64,000 nt of DNA. Origin: JAKACA01 sp963735115. GTDB taxonomy: Bacteria > Actinomycetota > Acidimicrobiia > Acidimicrobiales > Bog-793. Below, piece by piece: positions 43,385 through 52,602 of this stretch (positions within the stretch are counted from its first letter, which is position 1; each line of letters starts with the position of its first letter). The stretch spans positions 186,001 to 250,000 of the forward strand of contig CAVTJR010000001.1 of assembly GCA_963735115.1 (NCBI GenBank), written 5' to 3'. The notes beneath the pieces were generated by a model, which saw nothing but the letters and a program-made list of their open reading frames with translations, was not told the DNA's origin and did no database searches. The position numbers were made by a program, and so were the translations under genes.

Positions 43385-44589
43385 CGGTGGGGCGATCCGT
43401 TCGTCTGCACGGGCATCTCGACGTCGACCCTCCAGCCGTCCCTGCCACCGGCAACCGGTCCCGCCGTCACCGAACCGCCGAGCAGCTCGAGCCGCTCGCG
43501 CATGCCGGTGAGCCCGAACCCGGGCGCCCCGGAGAGGGCGCCGGCGGGACGGCTGCCACCGTCGGGGTACTCATCCACGACAGAAAGGGCTGTGCGATCA
43601 TCGTTGAACGAGAGCACGACCGACACCTGCGCACCCGGGGCGTGCCTGCGTGCATTCGTGAGCGCCTCTTGGGCCGCGCGGTAGAGCGCAAGGCCGCTGT
43701 TGGCGGGAAGGGGGCGTTCCTCGCCATCGATCCGAAAGGACGCCGCGTCGTTGGCGGCGAGCGCGGCCACCTGCTCGGCCAGCGCCAGCGGGGCGTCGCG
43801 GAGGGCATGCACGGCCCGACGAGTTTCGCCGAGTCCTTCCACCGCGAGGCGGCGTGACACCGCCACGACGCCCTTTGCGCGCTCCAGGTCACCGGCGCCC
43901 AGTAGGGCGTCGAGCGCCTCCAGCTGCACCGCCAAGGCCGAGAGGGAGTGAGCGAGGACGTCGTGCACCTCGCGGGCGATGCGGTTGCGCTCAGCCAGAG
44001 CGGCGGCGTGTTCTGCCTCGGCCGCCGTGCGCTCCCGCTCGCGCAGCAGCTGCTCGGACTGCTCGGCGCGGAGGCGGAACTGACGACGGTTGAGGCCGGC
44101 CATCAGGCCACCGGCCCCCGCCAGGGCCGCCCAGCCGACCAACACGAACGGTTCTCCGAGCACCGCCACAGTGGCGGCGAGAGCGGCCCACGACACGGCC
44201 ACGACGCCGAGGGACAGGCGGTTTGGCAGATGATCCCCGGCGACGATACCGAGAAGGGCAACGAAGCCGATGCCGATGGCCGAGAACGCCCCGAGGCCGC
44301 CTGCCCCGACGGCGAGAAGGACGAGGGCGAGCAGGACGGCTCCGCTGGAATGCAGCCGCTGCACGACGGTCCAACCGAGGTACCCGACGACCACCAGAGC
44401 AAGGAAGATCGCCAGGGCGACTCTGCGCTCGTCGGTGACGGCCTGGCTCGACGCAACGACACCCCACGACAGGCCGGCGACGCCGAGGAGCCGTATGGCC
44501 GTGAGCGAACCGCCAGACAGCCGCCACGCCGACCCGGCGGGCGGATCGGCGAGGCGGCTCAGTCTCGAAGGGAGAGGGTGTTCGGCCAT
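43381..44589 (-). CDS. Sensor histidine kinase (HisKA_3 / DesK type)
   Basis: 402 aa. Four or five hydrophobic segments (about residues 32-165) with very short loops suggest a membrane-embedded sensor. The phospho-accepting His209 is in REVHDVLAHSL, the HisKA_3 dimerisation motif. The ATPase domain has ALYRAAQEALTNARRHA (N box) and a GFGLTGMRERLELLGG G box. It phosphorylates the NarL-type regulator encoded next. The signal may be membrane state or a ligand in the membrane. Confidence 0.93.
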   Translation of the reverse strand: MAEHPLPSRLSRLADPPAGSAWRLSGGSLTAIRLLGVAGLSWGVVASSQAVTDERRVALAIFLALVVVGYLGWTVVQRLHSSGAVLLALVLLAVGAGGLGAFSAIGIGFVALLGIVAGDHLPNRLSLGVVAVSWAALAATVAVLGEPFVLVGWAALAGAGGLMAGLNRRQFRLRAEQSEQLLRERERTAAEAEHAAALAERNRIAREVHDVLAHSLSALAVQLEALDALLGAGDLERAKGVVAVSRRLAVEGLGETRRAVHALRDAPLALAEQVAALAANDAASFRIDGEERPLPANSGLALYRAAQEALTNARRHAPGAQVSVVLSFNDDRTALSVVDEYPDGGSRPAGALSGAPGFGLTGMRERLELLGGSVTAGPVAGGRDGWRVDVEMPVQTNGSPHR

Positions 44590-44610
44590 GAGCTTGTCCT
44601 CAGGACCTGA

Positions 44611-45168
44611 TCATCGTATCGATGACGCGTCGCTCGGCACGGTGACGCCGTTCGCCGCCGGCACGTTGGAGGAGGCGGACAGATGACCGGCCCGCCACGC
44701 CCGAAGGTAGATCCCGCCGCTCCGGAAGGCCACCTCGGCGAAAGCCATGAGAATCAGCGCCGGTCCCCAGGCCGCGAGAGAGATCGCGTGCGCCAGCGAG
44801 AAACGCCCAATCGCCTCACCACCGCCGTGGGTGGCGGCGATCTCGAACGCCAGGCGGCTACCGACGCCGAGTATCCAGAGAGCGGCGGCGGCCACGCCGG
44901 CTTTGACGACGACCGAGCCGGTGTCGTTCCGCTGCAGCCGGCTCGTCAGGGCGCATCCGATACCGAGGACGGCGCCGAAAGCGGCCGAGCCGATCTCGAG
45001 CACGAGATCGTTGCCCGAGGTGGGAAAGCTGTGAAGGTACGTGAGCGCCGCCCAGGTGACGACAACGAGCGGCAGCAGGAGGTTGACTGGGCTCAAGCGC
45101 CTGCCACGAATCTGCATGATGACGAGGCCGATGAGACCGATGTTGAGGAGGTAGTCAGTCGTAGTCAT
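44611..45168 (-). CDS. Integral membrane protein upstream of the two-component system
   Basis: 185 aa from ATG 45168. About five hydrophobic helices beginning TDYLLNIGLIGLVIMQIRGRR. It precedes the histidine kinase by 21 bases and should be in the same operon, so it may be the sensed or controlled partner. I recognise no named family with certainty; similar proteins occur next to DesK-type kinases in other actinobacteria (recollection, not checked). Confidence 0.65.
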   Translation of the reverse strand: MTTTDYLLNIGLIGLVIMQIRGRRLSPVNLLLPLVVVTWAALTYLHSFPTSGNDLVLEIGSAAFGAVLGIGCALTSRLQRNDTGSVVVKAGVAAAALWILGVGSRLAFEIAATHGGGEAIGRFSLAHAISLAAWGPALILMAFAEVAFRSGGIYLRAWRAGHLSASSNVPAANGVTVPSDASSIR

Positions 45169-45245
45169 GGGTTCAACTGTGCGCTCATGGGGCTCTGGGC
45201 ACATCGTCGTGCGGGTGGAGAGTCGGGTGGGTTTCTCGCCGTGCC

Positions 45246-45269
45246 CGGCTCCACCCGGGGGTGGAGCCG
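45246..45269. promoter_or_regulatory. 24-bp palindrome in a divergent promoter region
   Basis: Two perfect 11-bp arms (CGGCTCCACCC / GGGTGGAGCCG) with two central bases lie between the divergent membrane protein gene (start 45168) and the acyltransferase gene (start 45314). It could be an operator or an RNA hairpin; the near-zero loop favours a protein-binding palindrome. Confidence 0.4.
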
Positions 45270-45313
45270 CCTCGGCGCTGGCGGAGGCGTGCAGGATCTG
45301 ACAGCGTGAGCCG

Positions 45314-45982
45314 GTGAAGTCCGCCCGCCGCCCGCGCCGGCTCGACGCCGGGTCCTCGGTCTTGCTCCGGCTGCTCGACCGCGGGAGGGCGTACGCCACC
45401 CTCCCGCTTGCCTGGGCCTACCGTGCGAGCGACCAGCAGGAGGTCATCGACGCCGACGTTCGGCGCTGGCTCGAGGTCTTCCAGACGACCGAGGGCGAGC
45501 ACTCCCTGCACAGCCTGCTGTACGCCTTCGAGGAGTTCCGGGGCGTCTTCTACTACCGGCTCTCCCGCGGCAATGCCACCGGAGCGCTCATCGGCCGGCT
45601 GCTCCGCCCCATTTGGAGACCCGTAGCCAGCCTCAACCTCGCCACACCGGAGATCGGGCCCGGGTTGTTCGTCGCCCATGGCCACTCGACGACGTTGGCC
45701 GCCGAGCGCATCGGAGCCAACTGCTACGTCCACCAGGGCGTCACGATCGGCTGGGACTACCGAAGTGAACGAGCGCCCATCATCGAGGACGACGTCTTCA
45801 TCGGCGCCGGGGCTGTCATCGTCGGTGCCGTCACGATCGGCCGGGGCGCTCGCATCGGTTCGAACGCCGTCGTGCTCTGCGACGTGCCTGCGGGCGCCAC
45901 CGCCGTCGGCGTCCCGGCACGGGTCTTCCAGGACCCGGGCGAGGTCGTGACGCTGCGTCGGGAGGAATCGGCCGGCTCGTAG
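45314..45982 (+). CDS. Serine O-acetyltransferase-like hexapeptide-repeat protein
   Basis: 222 aa from GTG 45314. N-terminal helical region, then a left-handed beta-helix of hexapeptide repeats from about residue 110 to 205 (LFVAHGHSTTLAAERIGANCYVHQGVTIGW in parts, IIEDDVFIGAGAVIVGAVTIG, IGSNAVVLCDVPAGATAVGVPARVF). The fold and the His residues resemble CysE. No cysK is nearby, so another acceptor (sugar, antibiotic) is possible. Confidence 0.75.
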   Translation: MKSARRPRRLDAGSSVLLRLLDRGRAYATLPLAWAYRASDQQEVIDADVRRWLEVFQTTEGEHSLHSLLYAFEEFRGVFYYRLSRGNATGALIGRLLRPIWRPVASLNLATPEIGPGLFVAHGHSTTLAAERIGANCYVHQGVTIGWDYRSERAPIIEDDVFIGAGAVIVGAVTIGRGARIGSNAVVLCDVPAGATAVGVPARVFQDPGEVVTLRREESAGS

Positions 45983-46092
45983 CCGGCGGCACCTCACCCA
46001 CCTGAGCATCCGCGGGGGCCACGCGGCCACCTAACCTTCTCCCAGACCGCTGTGGACGTGGTCGGAGGGCCCAGGAATCAGGGAGACGCCAG

Positions 46093-46650
46093 ATGAGCGA
46101 CGCCGCAGTACCGCCACCCGAGCCGACAACTCCCGCTCCCTCGGACATCGAAGTCGCCATCGCTCGGATCTTCGAGCACGTCCCGCACCCTCGCTACGAG
46201 CACCACCACTTGGTTGGGCCCACCACGACCGCAGAGGCAGCCAAGCAGGTGCACGGCACCGGCTTCTGGGGCAGGGTCAACGCCAAGCTCGGGCTCAAGA
46301 TCACCATCATCGTCGGCACCATGTGGGCGGCATACATCTTCGCCATCGTCGCCCTCCTGTCGCTGCCACAGGCGATCACGTCCCACAACCTCGTGATCAT
46401 CGTCGCCTGGATCTCGTCGAACTTCCTCCAGTTGGTCCTCTTGCCGATCATCATCGTCGGCCAGAACATCCAGGCGAAGGCCTCGGATTCACGAGCCGAG
46501 GACACCTACAAGGACGCTGAGGCGATCATGCACGAGTGCCTGCAGCTGCAGGCCCACCTGCAGTCGCAGGACAAGCTGCTCCTGGAGACGGTCGAGCACG
46601 TGCACCGGCTGGCGGCCTCGCTGGCGGCCTCGAGCGTCGCCGCCTCCTGA
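46093..46650 (+). CDS. DUF1003-like membrane protein
   Basis: 185 aa from ATG 46093 with GGGAGA six bases upstream. A Pro-rich N-terminus precedes two transmembrane helices (about residues 72-95 and 100-125, IITIIVGTMWAAYIFAIVALL and WISSNFLQLVLLPIIIVGQ as landmarks), then an Asp/Glu-rich helical tail. The NxxAxxSD pattern after the second helix resembles DUF1003. Function unknown. It converges with the helicase gene, 13 bases apart. Confidence 0.65.
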   Translation: MSDAAVPPPEPTTPAPSDIEVAIARIFEHVPHPRYEHHHLVGPTTTAEAAKQVHGTGFWGRVNAKLGLKITIIVGTMWAAYIFAIVALLSLPQAITSHNLVIIVAWISSNFLQLVLLPIIIVGQNIQAKASDSRAEDTYKDAEAIMHECLQLQAHLQSQDKLLLETVEHVHRLAASLAASSVAAS

Positions 46651-46663
46651 AGGGGCTCCGTCC

Positions 46664-49371
46664 TCACCTCGAAGCGACACCCTCCAGCACCGCCAGGAGG
46701 TCGTCCCCGTACTTCTCGAGCTTGGCTGGCCCGATGCCTCTACACCGGGCGAGCTCTCGCAGCGAGGACGGCAGGGCGAGAGCGATCCCTTCGAGATAGG
46801 CATCGGAGAACACGACGTAGGCAGGCACCTTGTCGCGGCGTGCCGTCTCACTACGCCAGGTGCGCAAGGCCGACATCACCTTCTCGGCCTCCGGCGAGAG
46901 CTGGCCGCGCCGGCCCGCGGAGGAAGGCACGGAGGCTGCGGCCCTTCGACCGGCGGCACCAGCCGTACGAGCCTCCGTAGGACGCAGTCGCCCAAGCGGT
47001 CGGCTCCGCTCCGCCGCCAGCGGATTCATCGCCGGTGCCTCCGTGAACAGCTCGTCGCAGAACGCCGAGGGCGCGCCCGAGTCCGCCATGACGACGGCGC
47101 TCCTCGAGGCCCGTGTGACGGCCACATGGAAGACGCGCCGCTCCTCCTCGATGTCACCGGCGAGCCGGTGAGGAAAGACGCCGTCGTCGGCGCCGTAGAC
47201 GATCACGTGCGGCCACTCCCTCCCCTTCACGCGGTGGACCGTCGACAGCACCACCCCGTCCGGTACGCCGGGGCGCTCGAGCACGCTCGTCAGCCAGCCC
47301 TCGAAGCTCAACGGGTCGGGGTGGAGGCGCGCCACCGCCTCGAGGGCCGCCAGGTCGTCGAGGTGAGACGAGCGATCGACGTCACCTTTGGAACTGTCGA
47401 GCACATCCATGGCGCTGCCGAGCCCGATCTCCACCCGGATCGCCTGCAGGGTCGTTGCCGTGTTCCCGCCTGCCACTGAGAGGGCGACCATATCGAGGTC
47501 GTCGGCGTACCAGCGCAGCTTCTCGACGTCCCCGCCCGAGAGCGCCCCGCGAGGCGCCGGATGTCCGCCACCGAGGTCGTGGGACGCTTCTGCAGCATGT
47601 CGGTGACATTGCGGGCGATCCGCCGGCTCGGCCGGCGGATCGTCTCGGCGATGTCGCTCCGGCTGATGTGCTCCGGGTCTGCCCCGATGCGCAGGTAGGC
47701 GAGTGCTGAACGGATTCCGGTGCGCGACAGGATGCTCGGTCCGAGCGGTGCGGAACAGGCAACGCCCTCCTCCATGAGCGTCACCTGCACCGGCAGGAGA
47801 ACGGAGTTCACGCGAGCAAGAACAGCGACGTCGCTGGCGGCGGCGCCACCGGCGAGCAAGGCGGCGACGTGTTCCGCGGTGGCGACGGCCTGGCGACCGG
47901 GAGGCTGCCGATCGACTCTCAGGTCACCGGTCGCTCCGAGCCGGCCCTCGGCCGCCTCGATCGACTTGGCGAGACGCCGCCGGTTGTGGCCGAGCAGCCT
48001 CCGGGCGCCGTCGACGATCGCCGGGGGGCATCGGTAGTTCGTCTGGAGGGCGTACTCGGCCGCTCCGGGAAAGTGGGTCCCGTAGCCGATGAGGTACTCC
48101 GGCGTCGCCCCCGCGTAGCTGTAGATCACCTGGTCGTCGTCGCCCACGCCGAAGACGTCGTAGGTGGGGGCGGACAGCAGCCGGAGCAACAGCAGGTGGG
48201 CCGGCGTGAGGTCTTGGAACTCGTCGACGAGGAGGTGGCGGGTGACCTGCTGGTCGCGACGGCGGAGCTCGGGCTGCCGCAGGAGCAACTCGATCGCCAG
48301 GTAGATCTGCTCGTCGAAATCGACGAGGGATCGCTCGGCGAGGACCGCCCGGTAACGCGGGAAGAGCTCAGCCACACCGGCGGCATCAGGAGATGCCTCC
48401 TCCACCGCCTCCGGATCCGAGAGCCCCAGCCGGATGGCGGAGAGAGCGTCGAGGTACACCGCCCACGGGTCGGTGTTCTGCTGTCGACGCACCTTCACGA
48501 GCGACTCGAGGATCCGCCTGACCTCGATCTCCTCGATGACGCCGCGCGCCTGGCCGGCGTGGGCGAACGGCTTCGAGCCGTTCACGATCGCCAGCCCGAG
48601 CGAGTTGAGCGTCCGCAGGTGCACCGGCAGGCCCTCGGTCCGCTCGGCCAGCTCGTCCGCCGCCCGCTTGTTGTAGGCGACGGCGGTCACCGTCGACGGC
48701 GTCACGCCGCGGTCTGCGAGCAGATGGCGCAACCGCTCCGTCAGCACTCTCGTCTTGCCCGAACCGGCCGGAGCGATCACCCGCGCCGGGCCGCTTCCGT
48801 GCTCGACAGCCGCCAACTGGTCCGGAGCGAGGTCGGCGGCTGCCGCGGCGGTGCGGTCGGGTGCCAGCGAGCCGGCTTCGAGCGTCTCGCGATGCACGAT
48901 GACCGTGCCCGCGAGGTCGAGCGGCTGCCGCGGTCCTCCGTCACACCAGGCGGGGCGGCCGTCGGGCAGCACGACGTCGGCAGCGAGCGATCCGGCCGCC
49001 ACAGCTCCCAGTCGCTCGGCGCGGCGGCCATGCCACCAGACGGGCTCCCCTCCTCGCAGGTCGTAGTTGTTTGACCAGGCGAGGTACTGCAGCCGCTCGC
49101 GGGCGAACTCGAAACCCTCCTCCAGCTCCCAGACCTCCCGCTCGCACCGCTCGGGTGCCCGCAGGGAGGCCGCGTCGACGGCGAGGATGACCACGCAGGG
49201 GCGGCGGCGAAGCCAGTGCTCGTGCAAGAGGTCTGCCACCGGCCGCGGTTCGCCAAGGGCGGCATCGTCGATCACGACCCGCGGCCATGCCCCGCATTCG
49301 GGCGGCAACTGGCATCCCGCCGGCGCGAGCAGGCCGCGGCCGAGCGCCGCTGGACCGGGGAACACAGGCAT
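46664..49371 (-). pseudogene. UvrD-like helicase with HRDC domain, frameshifted
   Basis: The open frame from ATG 49371 carries an unusual N-terminal region (about 200 residues, with VVILAVDAASLRAPE and LQYLAWSNNYDLRGGE), then Walker A APAGSGKT, LVDEFQDLTPAH, GVGDDDQVIYSYAGA and NYRCP. It shifts frame near 47545-47548; the last part in another frame supplies VVLSTVHRVKGREWP, VFHVAVTRASR and a C-terminal HRDC domain (LRTWRSETARRDKVPAYVVFSDAYLEGIA in parts). The break is at a run of four C (plus strand); one more C would give an unbroken ADIRRLAGALSGGDVEKLRW. A homopolymer error is the simplest explanation. If real, the enzyme loses motifs V and VI and would be inactive. Confidence 0.85.
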
Positions 49372-49493
49372 CTCGCGTGAGGATACGCACGGGGTGCGCG
49401 CTGGCGGCGACTTTCGTTGGGGAACTCGATCGAACCGGGGACCAGGCCCAACCGGCCCGGATCCGGCGGGACGACAGCCGGGCGCCTCGGCGC

Positions 49494-50900
49494 TCAGGCG
49501 CTCAGGCGCTGCACCGCAGCCAGCAGCTCTACCCCGGCGACGGGGTCCTCAGGGCTCTGCAGGGCGACGACCGTGGCAGCGACATCCACGGGAGCCTCGG
49601 AGTCGACCCGGAAGGGCACCCCGAGGCGCTCCTTCAAGCGACTCGAGATGTCGTCGAGGCGACCGTCGTCGAGGGCGCCGGAACAGACGATGGCAATACC
49701 GTCGGCGCCCGTGCGGTACACCTCGTCGGTCATGCGGATGACCGAGTTCACGCGCCGGGCCGAGACGCGGACGAGCTGGTCCGAGGTGAAGTCCCCCAGG
49801 GTGTGGCGCAGCCCGGGCAGAGCGGTGAGACGGACGAGGATCAACCCTGGGCGCTCGCCCGAAGCGATCATCTGATCGAGTGAGCGCACGAGGGTCTCAC
49901 CGAACGGGAGACCCGTGACAACGTCGACGTCCGCCGGCCACGGATCGATCGGGGCGGACGCAGGGCCAGGTCCGCGAGCGCGCCCGATGGCGAGCGAAGT
50001 GATCTCGGCGGCGTAACGAAACGTCGCTTGCACTGCTTCCGGCATCGGCTCGCTCTTGCGGTCCCAGGCAACGAGACAGGCAACGAGGCGATCACTGTGG
50101 CTGGCTCGCACCGGGAGGCACCGGACGGCCGTGTAGCGCCGGCGCTGGGCGAACTGCTGCAGCTCGAGGGAGAGCGCCGCCACCTCGAGGTCCACCCAGA
50201 CAGACTTGCCGGCGAGGACGTCGTCCCAGGGACCCGCACGGGGAACGTCGGCGAACTCGACCGTCTCTGGGCTCCGGACGGGGCCCTCGGATTCGCCGCG
50301 CTTGAGGAAGTAGCAGTCGTGCGCCACCGGCTCACAACCGAGCACACCCACGATGCTCTCGAGGGCCGTGTCGGCCAGCTCCATCGCCGAGGTGTGCTCG
50401 TCGGAGTCCTGCCACCCGACATGGGGGATGAGGGCGGCGTTCAGCCCGTGGCGGACGGTCTGGGGGCGTAGCAGCACGACGGTGGCGCCCCGGGTGGAAC
50501 CGTCGGCGCGGTGAGCGGCCGACACCTCGACGAGGCGCCGTGATCCGTCGGGCTGCTGGAAGCGGGCCACGACGCTCGAAGGGACGGAGCCGGCCGCCAT
50601 GGACCGCGCCTCGTGGATGACCGAGCCGACGAGACTGGCGTCGCCCGGGGCGACGAAACGCAACAGATCCGACCCGAGGAGATCCACCACAGGGCGGCCG
50701 AAGACGGAGGCGAAGCGTCCCGATACCTCGGCGATGCTGCGCCGATCCCGCAGCAGGACTACGGCGGCGGGCATGGCCCCGATGATGGCGGCGAGATCCT
50801 CGGTGAGCGGGTTCGCCGAGCGGGAGTGTGCTGGTCGCTTCACGACGACATCTTTACCTGCATCGAGACCCCGGCCCTCCGTCCGCTGACACGACGCCAT
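49494..50900 (-). CDS. PAS and degenerate GGDEF domain protein
   Basis: 468 aa from ATG 50900; GTG 50843 is an alternative. A PAS-like domain (LAAIIGAMPAAVVLLRDRRSIAEVSG, about 35-150) is followed by a GAF-like central region (ADTALESIVGVLGCEPVAHDCYF, about 175-320) and a GGDEF-type fold (DVVTGLPFGETLVRSLDQM, 330-465). The signature loop reads RTGADGIAIV instead of GGDEF, so cyclase activity is unlikely; it may bind c-di-GMP or GTP or act as a regulatory scaffold. Single gene on the minus strand, divergent from amtB. Confidence 0.75.
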   Translation of the reverse strand: MASCQRTEGRGLDAGKDVVVKRPAHSRSANPLTEDLAAIIGAMPAAVVLLRDRRSIAEVSGRFASVFGRPVVDLLGSDLLRFVAPGDASLVGSVIHEARSMAAGSVPSSVVARFQQPDGSRRLVEVSAAHRADGSTRGATVVLLRPQTVRHGLNAALIPHVGWQDSDEHTSAMELADTALESIVGVLGCEPVAHDCYFLKRGESEGPVRSPETVEFADVPRAGPWDDVLAGKSVWVDLEVAALSLELQQFAQRRRYTAVRCLPVRASHSDRLVACLVAWDRKSEPMPEAVQATFRYAAEITSLAIGRARGPGPASAPIDPWPADVDVVTGLPFGETLVRSLDQMIASGERPGLILVRLTALPGLRHTLGDFTSDQLVRVSARRVNSVIRMTDEVYRTGADGIAIVCSGALDDGRLDDISSRLKERLGVPFRVDSEAPVDVAATVVALQSPEDPVAGVELLAAVQRLSA

Positions 50901-51303
50901 GAGCACCGAGCGTCCGATCGAGAACCCGGTCGTCCCCCCGACACCACCGCGATCGGGTGAAGCTACTCCCGCCGGGGCGCGACGGCAAGAAGCACGAAAC
51001 CCGACAGGTCGCCGCCAGCCGACCGCTGGGAATCGCACAGCTCCGGGCGGGTTGTGTAGGGTGCGGTCTCCTGCCAAGGCCAGTTGACCCGGCCAGCGGG
51101 TAGCTCCGCCGCACGCACCCGACGCGCCCATGGCTGACGTCATAACCTTGGGCCAGCCGAGGGTCGGCAACCGAGCAGCTAGGGACCTTCGACTCTAGGC
51201 TTGCGCTGCACCGATTCATACGCTGCCCTCTGGTCGGCGTGGCAACCGCGTAGAGACCACCGCTACACCAGTGCATACGTGTTCCTTGCGAAGGAGGAGA
51301 AGG
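50901..51303. other. Intergenic region between the GGDEF-like gene and amtB
   Basis: 403 bases between divergent genes. It holds the candidate amtB promoter (51182-51201), a TAGGGT at 51057-51062, and a perfect 8-bp TGACGTCA palindrome at about 51132-51139. A 22-codon open frame starts at ATG 51130, without a ribosome-binding site that would convince. I see no RNA gene or riboswitch. Confidence 0.5.
51182..51201 (+). promoter_or_regulatory. Putative amtB promoter with a DosR-like box
   Basis: GGGACCTTCGACTC (51182-51195) directly abuts TAGGCT (51196-51201). The first element resembles half or all of the actinobacterial DosR/DevR box (GGGAC...CCC type), here weak in its right half; the second is a TANNNT -10. 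Activator binding over the -35 position would fit. No GlnR-type box was seen. Confidence 0.3.
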
Positions 51304-52524
51304 GTGATCAACGCCGGCGATACCGCGTTCGTGCTCCTGAGTGCAGCCCTCGTCATGATCATGACGCCCGGGCTGGCGTTCTTCTACGGCGGGCTCGTGC
51401 GCCGGAAGAACTTCCTCGCCATCATGCTCCAAAGCTTCATCTCCATGGGTGTCGTGACCGTCATCTGGGTGGCCGTCGGCTATTCACTGGCCTTCTCCGG
51501 CGGCGCCGGCGGCGTCATCGGCAACTTCTCCTGGGTCTTCCTGAGAGGCGTCGGAGCGAGCCCTGGTCCGTGGGCGCCCCACATCCCGGCGCTGGCGCAC
51601 TTCGTCTTCCAGGAGATGTTCGCCATCATCACGCCAGCACTCATCACGGGCGCCTTTGCCGACCGCGTCCACTTCAAGAGCTACCTCAAGTTCCTCGTCG
51701 CCTGGAGCCTCCTTGTCTACGTGCCGCTCGTGCACTGGATCTGGGGCGGCGGCTTCCTGGCCAAATGGGGTGTGCTCGACTTCGCCGGCGGCATGGTCGT
51801 GCACACGAGCGCCGGCTTCGCGGCCCTCGCCTCCGTCTGGGTCGTCGGGTCGCGCAAATTCGCCCCCGGTGAGAAGCTGCTGCCGCACAACGTCGCTTTC
51901 GTTGCCCTCGGCACCGGCCTTCTCTGGTTCGGCTGGTTCGGTTTCAACGCCGGCTCGGCCCTCGCTGCCAACGGTGTCGCGGCCCACGCCTTCGTCAACA
52001 CCGACATCGCCGCATCGGCCGCCATGTGCACCTGGACGGCCATCGGATGGTGGAGGTCGGGCAAGCCGAGTGCCGTCGGCTCGTTCACCGGAGCCGTCGC
52101 CGGGCTCGCCTGTATCACGCCATGTGCAGGCTACGTACCGACCTGGGCGTCCTTCGTGATCGGCTTCTGCGCCGGTTGCCTGTGCTACAGCGCCGTCGAG
52201 TTCCGCGCCCACATGAAGTGGGACGACGCCCTCGACGTCTGGGCGGCGCACGGTGTCGGCGGGCTGCTCGGCACGATCCTGCTGGGCGCCTTCGCCGAGC
52301 TGACCATCAACGCTGCCGGTCACAACGGGTTGTTCGCCGGCAACGCTGCCTTCTTCGGCAAGCAGGTGGCGGCGGCCTTCCTCGTGGCGGCGTACGCGTT
52401 CGTCGTCACGTTCCTCATCCTCAAGGTGCTCGACCGCTTCGAGCCGGTACGGGTGCCCGACTCCTTGGAAGAGGCGGGCCTCGACACCGAGCTAGAGGAG
52501 GATCAGGCCTACATCCTCGGTTGA
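51304..52524 (+). CDS. amt: Ammonium transporter (Amt family)
   Basis: 406 aa from GTG 51304 with GGAGGAG. Eleven hydrophobic helices, N-terminus outside. The twin channel histidines are His167 (VVHTSAG) and His316 (AHGVGGLLGT), spaced as His168/His318 of E. coli AmtB. Further family motifs are DFAGGMVVH, WFGWFGFNAGSALAANG and FVIGFCAGCLCYSAV. Imports ammonium. No glnK/glnB follows, unlike most amt operons, so PII control, if any, comes from elsewhere. Confidence 0.95.
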   Translation: MINAGDTAFVLLSAALVMIMTPGLAFFYGGLVRRKNFLAIMLQSFISMGVVTVIWVAVGYSLAFSGGAGGVIGNFSWVFLRGVGASPGPWAPHIPALAHFVFQEMFAIITPALITGAFADRVHFKSYLKFLVAWSLLVYVPLVHWIWGGGFLAKWGVLDFAGGMVVHTSAGFAALASVWVVGSRKFAPGEKLLPHNVAFVALGTGLLWFGWFGFNAGSALAANGVAAHAFVNTDIAASAAMCTWTAIGWWRSGKPSAVGSFTGAVAGLACITPCAGYVPTWASFVIGFCAGCLCYSAVEFRAHMKWDDALDVWAAHGVGGLLGTILLGAFAELTINAAGHNGLFAGNAAFFGKQVAAAFLVAAYAFVVTFLILKVLDRFEPVRVPDSLEEAGLDTELEEDQAYILG

Positions 52525-52602
52525 GAGCTCGCTGGCACGAGCGTGGCCAACAAGGGACAAATTCCTCTGGCCGGAGAGTGACGCTGGGCGCACGCTGGAT
52601 GC

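Noticed and set aside
51130..51198. 22-codon leader peptide before amtB
   Set aside because: ATG without a convincing ribosome-binding site and no attenuator structure; ends by chance in the TAG of the putative -10.
51304..52602. amt-glnK operon
   Set aside because: No PII gene follows; the next gene is a patatin.
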